DNA from: an uncultured Collinsella sp.
GTDB taxonomy: Bacteria > Actinomycetota > Coriobacteriia > Coriobacteriales > Coriobacteriaceae
Assembly: GCA_900550735.1 (NCBI GenBank)
Contig: URTD01000098.1
Coordinates: 1 to 7,027 of the forward strand
Length of the DNA stretch: 7,027 bases
Reading direction: 5' to 3'
A program made the translations under genes and the position numbers. Every line of letters begins with the position of its first letter. Position 1 is the first letter of the stretch. Shown here one piece after another: positions 1 through 3,909 of the stretch. The notes under the pieces are model-generated. The model did no database searches. It was not told the origin of the DNA and saw only the letters and a list, made by a program, of their open reading frames with translations.

Positions 1-503
1 TACAGCAAGATTGAATACTCGGTGGGTGTGAGGCGTACCGGTGCACCGTCCACCGTCACGGAACGAGCGTCGCGGTTGATCTCCAAGCCGTCGAGCTGAA
101 TGGTCGGCGACTCGGCCGCCTGTGCACGGCTACCGTAGCTGGTGTAGCGGCGAAGCTGAGCGTGCACGCGCGCGATGAGCTCCAGCGGACGGAACGGCTT
201 AACCACGTAATCGTCCGCGCCAAGCGAAAGGCCCCCGATCTTGTCTTGCTGGGCATCGCGCGCCGTCAGCATGATCACGGGATAGGTATGGCTGGAACGG
301 ATCGTACGCAGCAGCTCAAACCCATCGATATCGGGCAGCATGACATCCAGCAGCGCCAAATCAAACTCCTGCTCCAAAATCGCCTTGGCAGCATCGGCCC
401 CGCTATAGGCAATCTGGACATCAAAGCCCTCTTTTGTAAGGTAGATGCCAACCAAGTCGGCGATGGCCTTCTCGTCATCAACTACCAGTATACGCTCGTT
501 CAT
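1..503 (-). CDS. VanR-like OmpR-family response regulator (3' end outside window)
   Basis: DNA-binding response regulator of a two-component system; it would be phosphorylated by a histidine kinase and act on promoters in the cytoplasm. Visible are 167 codons from an ATG at 503. The receiver domain (about residues 1-120) has the acidic pair D9/D10, the phosphoacceptor D53 in LLDVMLPD, T80 in MLTA and K102 in KPF. The end of the receiver (KPFRPLELIARVHAQLRRY) closely resembles the VanR/Firmicutes-Actinobacteria subgroup. The winged-helix output domain begins near residue 133 and is cut after LTPTEYSILL. A Shine-Dalgarno AGAGGAG lies about 6 nt before the ATG. The cognate kinase probably lies beyond the left edge, as is usual, but is not seen. 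Divergently placed from a D,D-carboxypeptidase gene, which hints at cell-wall control. I see the family clearly; the ligand and regulon are unknown. Confidence 0.95.
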   Translation of the reverse strand, partial: MNERILVVDDEKAIADLVGIYLTKEGFDVQIAYSGADAAKAILEQEFDLALLDVMLPDIDGFELLRTIRSSHTYPVIMLTARDAQQDKIGGLSLGADDYVVKPFRPLELIARVHAQLRRYTSYGSRAQAAESPTIQLDGLEINRDARSVTVDGAPVRLTPTEYSILL

Positions 504-523
504 GCGTGCTCCTCTCGCGCTCC

Positions 524-529
524 ATTATG
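524..529 (-). promoter_or_regulatory. possible -10 box of the response regulator
   Basis: On the minus strand the hexamer CATAAT stands 20 nt before the ATG at 503. No good -35 hexamer is found at 16-18 nt, as would fit an activator-dependent promoter. The resulting leader would be only about 14 nt, just long enough for the Shine-Dalgarno, so this is tentative. Confidence 0.3.
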
Positions 530-568
530 CCCGAGGCGACGCACGCCACACACAACAAGCGTGGGTGA

Positions 569-584
569 TTAAGTCGGCCTTAAG
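569..584. promoter_or_regulatory. TTAAG direct repeat, candidate OmpR-family box
   Basis: TTAAG occurs at 569-573 and 580-584, an 11-bp period, inside the divergent intergenic region. OmpR/PhoB/VanR-type regulators bind tandem half-sites with this period. It lies about 40 bp upstream of the proposed -10 of the regulator gene and about 72 bp upstream of the proposed -10 of the carboxypeptidase gene. It is a candidate site for autoregulation or shared control. Because the half-sites are short, chance occurrence is possible. Confidence 0.3.
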
Positions 585-655
585 CACCCTTGTGCCCGTT
601 CGGGTGCGGATGTGGGCCACGCACGCACGCGATGATCGCCGACGCCGGCAAACGA

Positions 656-661
656 TATACT
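656..661 (+). promoter_or_regulatory. possible -10 box of the carboxypeptidase gene
   Basis: TATACT, a 5/6 match to the -10 consensus, lies 40 bp before the GTG at 701. No convincing -35 hexamer is seen around 633-638. If transcription starts near 668, the upstream alternative starts (TTG 590, ATG 632) would not be in the mRNA. This supports the GTG start. Confidence 0.35.
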
Positions 662-700
662 CTAGTTCCAGAAGAGACCATCCCGTCGAAAGCGAAATCC

Positions 701-2041
701 GTGAAGTCCCTCACCCCTTTTGCAAAGCGCTCAGCCCAGCTTGCCGCCGGCTTTGTCTGCGCTATCGCCCTTGCCGCTGGCGTGCCCACCGTCGCCGGCG
801 CCCAAGTGCTCACGACCGACAATGTTTGCGGCAAAACCGCCGATGCGCGCGGCATCACGGCCGAAAACCTGCCCGATATCGATGCGACCAATGCCCTCGT
901 CATGGGCAAAGACGGCACCGTCTACTATGGGCGCGGCGCCGATGAGCAGGTCAAGATTGCCTCGATCACCAAGGTCATGACCGCAATCCTAACCGTCGAG
1001 AATTGCAAGATGGACGAGAAGGTCACGGTGAGCAACGCCGCAGCCACCGTGGGTAATTCGACCGCCGGCTTGCTCGAAGGCGACGAGCTTACCGTGGAGC
1101 AGGCGCTGCGCGGCCTGATGATTCCCTCGGGCAACGACGCCGCCATCGTGCTCGCCGAATATGTGGGCAAGAAGATCGACCCTAAGACCAAAGACGCCGA
1201 GGCCACATTTGTGAAGGCCATGAACGAGCGCGCTAAGAAGCTCGGCTGCACCGGTACGCTTTTTGAAAACCCGCATGGTCTGGACTTTGATGAGTGGGCT
1301 GGCGATATGCACTCAACCGCACACGACGTAGCGCTGATGATGCAGGAGGCCATGAAAAACGACACGATCCGCGAGGTCGTAGCGAGCGAGGATTCCTGGA
1401 TCGAAGTCACGGGCGCCGACGGCACCGACCATTCGCATTCCATGGACACGCATAACTATTTGCTGGGCCAAGATGGCAACATCGGCGGCAAGACCGGCAC
1501 CACCGACGACGCGGGCTATTGCTTTACGAGCGCCTACAACCGCGACGGCGACGAGATCTACACCGTTATTTTGAACTCCACCACCACCGATCAGCGCTTT
1601 ACCGATACCGCCACCCTTGCCAACTGGTACTACGACCACAAGGTGACGGTCGCAATCGCCAACACGCAAGAAAAGACCGCCAACGGCAACCCGCTTATGG
1701 CGCGCATTAGTCAAACCGACTGGACGGATAAGACAATCGACGCCACGCTCGCCGATCCCACGGCGCAAGCGACCGTGTTTTCTCTTGCCGGCGAGGTGAC
1801 CGAAAAGGTTAGCTACGACGATCTTTCGGGCACGGTGCATGTGGGCGATAAGGTGGGCAGCGTTACGCTCAAGCAGGACGGCACCAAGATCGCCGTCATG
1901 GACCTGGTTGCCGACGAGGAAGGCGCAGGGCCGAATCCCATTGAATGGCTGCTCGTGAAGCTCGATCGCTTGGGCCGCCGCATCGACAACCGCCCACTTG
2001 CGGCAGAGAGCGAGACCGTAACCAAGGCACCCGAGGTGTAG
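701..2041 (+). CDS. D-alanyl-D-alanine carboxypeptidase, PBP5-like (peptidase S11)
   Basis: Penicillin-binding D,D-carboxypeptidase that removes the terminal D-Ala of peptidoglycan pentapeptides outside the membrane (DacA/DacF type). With the GTG at 701 it has 446 residues. An N-terminal signal peptide (KRSAQ, hydrophobic core, AGA before Q35) is followed by the S11 catalytic domain. That domain has SITK with nucleophile S88 and K91, the SGN triad at 143-145, and KTG at 264-266 in GGKTGTTDDAGYC. A beta-rich PBP5_C-like segment covers about 350-405. A C-terminal stretch WLLVKLDRLGRRID could be an amphipathic membrane anchor. All catalytic motifs are intact. The open frame reaches back to TTG 590 and ATG 632. 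I prefer 701 because it puts basic residues directly before the hydrophobic core and lies behind the -10 at 656. Its Shine-Dalgarno is weak (GAAAG, 8 nt spacing). It is monocistronic, with a terminator after it. Confidence 0.95.
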   Translation: MKSLTPFAKRSAQLAAGFVCAIALAAGVPTVAGAQVLTTDNVCGKTADARGITAENLPDIDATNALVMGKDGTVYYGRGADEQVKIASITKVMTAILTVENCKMDEKVTVSNAAATVGNSTAGLLEGDELTVEQALRGLMIPSGNDAAIVLAEYVGKKIDPKTKDAEATFVKAMNERAKKLGCTGTLFENPHGLDFDEWAGDMHSTAHDVALMMQEAMKNDTIREVVASEDSWIEVTGADGTDHSHSMDTHNYLLGQDGNIGGKTGTTDDAGYCFTSAYNRDGDEIYTVILNSTTTDQRFTDTATLANWYYDHKVTVAIANTQEKTANGNPLMARISQTDWTDKTIDATLADPTAQATVFSLAGEVTEKVSYDDLSGTVHVGDKVGSVTLKQDGTKIAVMDLVADEEGAGPNPIEWLLVKLDRLGRRIDNRPLAAESETVTKAPEV

Positions 2042-2066
2042 GGCCGGAGCGATATCACACCGAACC

Positions 2067-2099
2067 AAATGAGGCGTCCAACGGGGCGCCTCATTTTTT
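2067..2099 (+). terminator. Rho-independent terminator of the carboxypeptidase gene
   Basis: A 13-bp stem pairs 2067-2079 with 2084-2096 around loop AACG, with one G-T pair. It is followed by a T run up to 2099 and begins 26 nt after the stop codon. Confidence 0.9.
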
Positions 2100-2101
2100 G
2101 A

Positions 2102-2118
2102 GGATTCGAATCCCCAGT
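2102..2118 (+). repeat. T-arm-like fragment, copy 1
   Basis: GATTCGAATCCCCAGT reads as a tRNA T-loop and 3' T-stem on the plus strand, opposite to the intact tRNA-Ser. No acceptor stem or tRNA body adjoins it. The 14-nt core TTCGAATCCCCAGT recurs exactly at 2296-2309. It could be a remnant of a tRNA gene or an attachment-site scar. Confidence 0.5.
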
Positions 2119-2134
2119 GCCCTTTCTCGATAAT

Positions 2135-2160
2135 AAAAAAGGGCCCCTTTCGGAACCCTT
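2135..2160 (-). terminator. intrinsic terminator, copy A (after the hairpin stack)
   Basis: Read on the minus strand, a 9-bp stem (AAGGGTTCC with GGGGCCCTT, GAAA loop) runs into six or more T. It is a diverged duplicate of the tRNA-Ser terminator at 2325-2350. The stem is kept although sequence changed, which argues that it still works as a terminator. Confidence 0.8.
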
Positions 2161-2191
2161 CTTCAAAGTCTTACTGGCGGAGAGCTGGGGA
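2135..2191 (-). repeat. duplicated tRNA-Ser 3' end plus terminator (copy A of two)
   Basis: These 57 nt match 2325-2381 at 51 positions, exactly 190 bp apart. The last 20 nt (2172-2191), covering CCA, discriminator, acceptor 3' strand and 3' T-stem of tRNA-Ser, are identical. The rest of the tRNA is missing here: where T-loop, anticodon arm and D-arm should follow, an unrelated GC-rich hairpin stack is found. This is either a truncated tRNA gene copy or an attachment-site-like duplication. Confidence 0.8.
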
Positions 2192-2308
2192 TGTCCGGGC
2201 ATGCTACGCATGCCCTCCGGCTTCAAAGCCTGACGGCTTTTCGCCCACGGGCTACAAACGCTTTCGCGTTTGCTTAACGCCCGTGCCCTCTCGGGTTCGA
2301 ATCCCCAG
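2185..2308 (-). ncRNA. candidate structured RNA: four hairpins closed by an 8-bp helix
   Basis: On the minus strand CTGGGGAT (2308-2301) pairs perfectly with ATCCCCAG (2192-2185). Inside lie four hairpins. The first is CCC-GAGA-GGG (2286-2295). The second is a composite with outer CACGGGC/GCCCGTG (2279-2285 with 2246-2252) and inner CAAACGC-GAAA-GCGTTTG (2255-2272). The third is a 6-bp stem with loop GTCA (2225-2240). The fourth is an 8-bp stem with a 3-nt loop (2197-2215). Loops read GAGA and GAAA (GNRA type) on this strand only. Intrinsic terminator copy A follows 25 nt downstream. No coding sequence fits. It could be an RNA gene, a palindromic dispersed element, or an insertion in a tRNA-Ser T-loop. 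Function unknown; no promoter of its own was identified. Confidence 0.4.
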
Positions 2309-2309
2309 T
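2293..2309 (+). repeat. T-arm-like fragment, copy 2
   Basis: GGGTTCGAATCCCCAGT reads as a T-arm half on the plus strand, opposite to tRNA-Ser. It shares 14 exact nt with copy 1 (2105-2118). Its 3' half forms one side of the closing helix of the hairpin stack. Confidence 0.5.
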
Positions 2310-2324
2310 TAACGTGGTTCAACT

Positions 2325-2350
2325 AAAAAAGGGCCCCCGATGGGACCCTT
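2325..2350 (-). terminator. intrinsic terminator of tRNA-Ser (copy B)
   Basis: On the minus strand a 9-bp stem (AAGGGTCCC with GGGGCCCTT, loop ATCG) is followed by T residues (2330-2325). It lies 14 nt after the CCA end of the tRNA. Confidence 0.88.
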
Positions 2351-2364
2351 CTTCAAAGTCATAC

Positions 2365-2455
2365 TGGCGGAGAGCTGGGGATTCGAACCCCAGATGCCCT
2401 TTTGGGGCATACTCGCTTAGCAGGCGAGCACCTTCGGCCTCTCGGTCAGCTCTCC
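2365..2455 (-). tRNA. tRNA-Ser (anticodon GCU)
   Basis: Class II tRNA with a long variable arm, reading AGC/AGU serine codons. The 7-bp acceptor GGAGAGC/GCTCTCC (2455-2449 with 2375-2369) is perfect. The discriminator is G and CCA is encoded (2367-2365). The anticodon loop CTGCTAA, in a stem CTCGC/GCGAG, gives GCT. The T-arm is CTGGGG-TTCGAAT-CCCCAG and the variable arm contains GCCC/GGGC pairing. It is transcribed alone from the promoter at 2470-2498 and ends at the terminator 2325-2350. Confidence 0.97.
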
Positions 2456-2469
2456 GTAACAGCCGTTCT

Positions 2470-2498
2470 ATAGTAACCAAACAGCCGAAGTTGGGCAA
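2470..2498 (-). promoter_or_regulatory. sigma-70-type promoter of tRNA-Ser
   Basis: Minus-strand TTGCCC (2498-2493), a 17-bp spacer and TACTAT (2475-2470) stand 14 nt before the mature tRNA 5' end. The spacing is ideal and both hexamers match consensus at four positions or more. Confidence 0.7.
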
Positions 2499-2560
2499 GG
2501 GGAATTTTGAGGCGTTTCCTCTTTTACCTCTCTTTTACCAGTAAACGTCTCAGTCAATCA

Positions 2561-2615
2561 TCTCAACCTGTAACATCTGCAGGCCGTAATCCCCTCCAGA
2601 TGTTACAGGTTGAGA
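2561..2615. repeat. perfect 19-bp inverted repeat, 17-nt spacer
   Basis: TCTCAACCTGTAACATCTG (2561-2579) is the exact reverse complement of 2597-2615. There is no T run on either strand after the stem, so it is not a typical intrinsic terminator. It lies 50 nt after the stop of the AAA ATPase gene and before the tRNA-Ser promoter. It could be a minimal remnant of an insertion sequence (two terminal repeats with the inside lost), a miniature element, a protein-binding site, or an mRNA 3'-end stabiliser. Confidence 0.85.
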
Positions 2616-2664
2616 CAAAGATACAAGGACGGCCCCAGCGACAGCGCGGACAGCCCATTCTTTA

Positions 2665-3747
2665 TTAGTCCTCTCGAACGGTCTCCAACAGATAATCGCG
2701 CATGTACGGAATTGCAAACGAAACACAGCCATAGCCCGCGGGCTCAATCAACCCCGCATCGATCAGACGCTTGCGATATGACCCAACTTTGTTCGCCGAC
2801 AAACCCATCTTCTTGGCGATATCGCCGTTGGCGATATCGACGCCCTCGCATTGAGCCATCGCCGCGAGATACTGAAACTGCCGTTCCGACACCCTGCGCA
2901 GCGCTGGGGCAATCACCATAGCATTAAAGCTATCAAGAGCCGCCTGGATACCCTTACGAGCCGCCTCTTCGCTCACGCTCTCCGCCCCACTGCGCGCAGC
3001 AACCTGCCAAGCGTAATATCCGACCAGCTGGACCATAAAGGGATAGCCTGCCGAAGCTTTTGTTAATAGCTCAGCGGCACCTTTGTCGAGCTCCTTGCCC
3101 GCTCGTCTCATCGTATCCTCAAACGATCCGCCAACTTCAAAATCGGAAAGCCGAGTAAGTTCAACATGTTTGGCTCGCTGAAGGAACGTCAACGTATCAT
3201 CCACCACCACGCCATCTACCGATGTCGGCAGCCCGGCGAAAGCGAAAGCGACATTCGCTCCTTGGCGGATCAAGAGCTGCATCTCATTGCCTAGCTCGCG
3301 CATTTCCTCAGTTGAGGCATCCTGGATCTCGTCGAGCGTAATGAGCAGACCACCGCGCTTCGCAGCATCGTACATCGCCTCGCCCAGATGAGAGGCCGAC
3401 TTCGACATCTCCATGGAGCCAAGGCTGACCCCTAAAATCGATGGGGAAATCGAGATTGATTCAAGACGAACGTTTCGCTGCAGAGCCTCGAGGATTCTAT
3501 TGCAAAAACCAGCATTGGAGGCAACGTCAACGACCTCGAATCCTTTTTTGCGTGCAAGGTCACCCAATGCATTAAGGAGCACCGTTTTACCTGTGCCTCG
3601 GACGCCCGAGATGCGCATGAGTCGATCGGGGGCACCAGGACCATTCTCAAGAGCCTCGGCAAAGTCATCCAAAACAGTGTCCCGTCCGATAAGCTCAGGC
3701 GGATTCATGCCCGCCGTTGGCTTAAAGGGGTTAACAGCTTTCGTCAT
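2665..3747 (-). CDS. AAA/STAND ATP-binding protein with C-terminal winged helix (ORC/Cdc6-like)
   Basis: Protein of 360 residues. Walker A is GVRGTGKT (48-55), Walker B is LLITLDE (134-140, D139/E140) and a sensor-1-like strand AFAFAGLP follows at 167-174. A lid-like helical part covers about 200-280, with GYPFMVQLVGYYAW typical of ORC/Cdc6 and archaeal-ATPase (Arch_ATPase) relatives. A winged helix-turn-helix follows at about 286-357 (DIAKKMGLSANKVGSYRKRLIDAGLIEP). It should therefore bind ATP and probably DNA. The ATG at 3747 is chosen because AGGAGG stands 6 nt before it; the frame extends 12 codons to a TTG inside the repeat array, with no Shine-Dalgarno. No partner gene (nuclease, helicase, toxin) adjoins it. 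The six-motif repeat array just upstream could be its own binding site. Homologues are usually annotated only as ATP-binding protein, and its biological role is not known to me. Confidence 0.9.
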   Translation of the reverse strand: MTKAVNPFKPTAGMNPPELIGRDTVLDDFAEALENGPGAPDRLMRISGVRGTGKTVLLNALGDLARKKGFEVVDVASNAGFCNRILEALQRNVRLESISISPSILGVSLGSMEMSKSASHLGEAMYDAAKRGGLLITLDEIQDASTEEMRELGNEMQLLIRQGANVAFAFAGLPTSVDGVVVDDTLTFLQRAKHVELTRLSDFEVGGSFEDTMRRAGKELDKGAAELLTKASAGYPFMVQLVGYYAWQVAARSGAESVSEEAARKGIQAALDSFNAMVIAPALRRVSERQFQYLAAMAQCEGVDIANGDIAKKMGLSANKVGSYRKRLIDAGLIEPAGYGCVSFAIPYMRDYLLETVRED

Positions 3748-3762
3748 TCTGCCCTCCTCTGC

Positions 3763-3819
3763 TAGTTTTAACAACTTTAACAAAGTTTAGCAACTTTAGC
3801 AGAGTTTAACAGTTTTAGC
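3763..3819. repeat. three tandem 19-bp repeats with six TTTARC motifs
   Basis: Units 3763-3781, 3782-3800 and 3801-3819 share the consensus WRRKTTTARCARYTTTARC. TTTARC starts at 3767, 3776, 3786, 3795, 3805 and 3814, with spacings 9, 10, 9, 10, 9. The array ends just before the Shine-Dalgarno of the AAA ATPase gene and occupies its promoter region. It contains a palindrome AACTTT-AAC-AAAGTT (3773-3787). On the minus strand the motifs read GYTAAA, so each unit also offers -10-like TAAACT/TAAAGT boxes. Likely an operator for cooperative binding; slippage-generated repeats without function are the alternative. Confidence 0.85.
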
Positions 3820-3861
3820 AGGCTCGGCGGCTTTATGCCTTACCAATCCTGCCGGGTCCTC

Positions 3862-3893
3862 CCGCCCGCGCCGATACAAATAGCGCGGTGCGG
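3862..3893 (-). terminator. GC-rich hairpin after the 813-residue gene (no T run)
   Basis: A 10-bp GC stem (3862-3871 with 3883-3893, one bulged T at 3889) around an 11-nt loop starts 17 nt after the stop codon of the large gene. No U-tract follows on the minus strand. It may aid termination or protect the mRNA 3' end, but it does not meet the intrinsic terminator pattern. Confidence 0.35.
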
Positions 3894-3909
3894 CCCCTCT
3901 ATATCGCCC

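Noticed and set aside
1..2041. Vancomycin resistance cluster
   Set aside because: Only a VanR-like regulator and a PBP5-type carboxypeptidase are present; no VanH, ligase or VanX.
1313..2068. Minus-strand 251-codon frame opposite the carboxypeptidase
   Set aside because: Codon-position shadow of a GC-rich gene with intact catalytic motifs on the other strand; low-complexity composition and no ribosome site.
1813..2322. Minus-strand 169-codon frame over the terminators and hairpin stack
   Set aside because: It crosses two terminators and tRNA-derived sequence; the composition is that of structured RNA, not coding DNA.
2314..2544. Plus-strand 76-codon frame with the GDSNPR sequence
   Set aside because: It runs antisense through tRNA-Ser; GDSNPR is the usual false translation of a T-arm, not a protein.
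2561..2615. Intrinsic terminator of the AAA gene
   Set aside because: Long stem but a 17-nt loop and no T-tract on either strand.
3763..3819. CRISPR array
   Set aside because: Repeats are contiguous with no unique spacers and no cas genes nearby.
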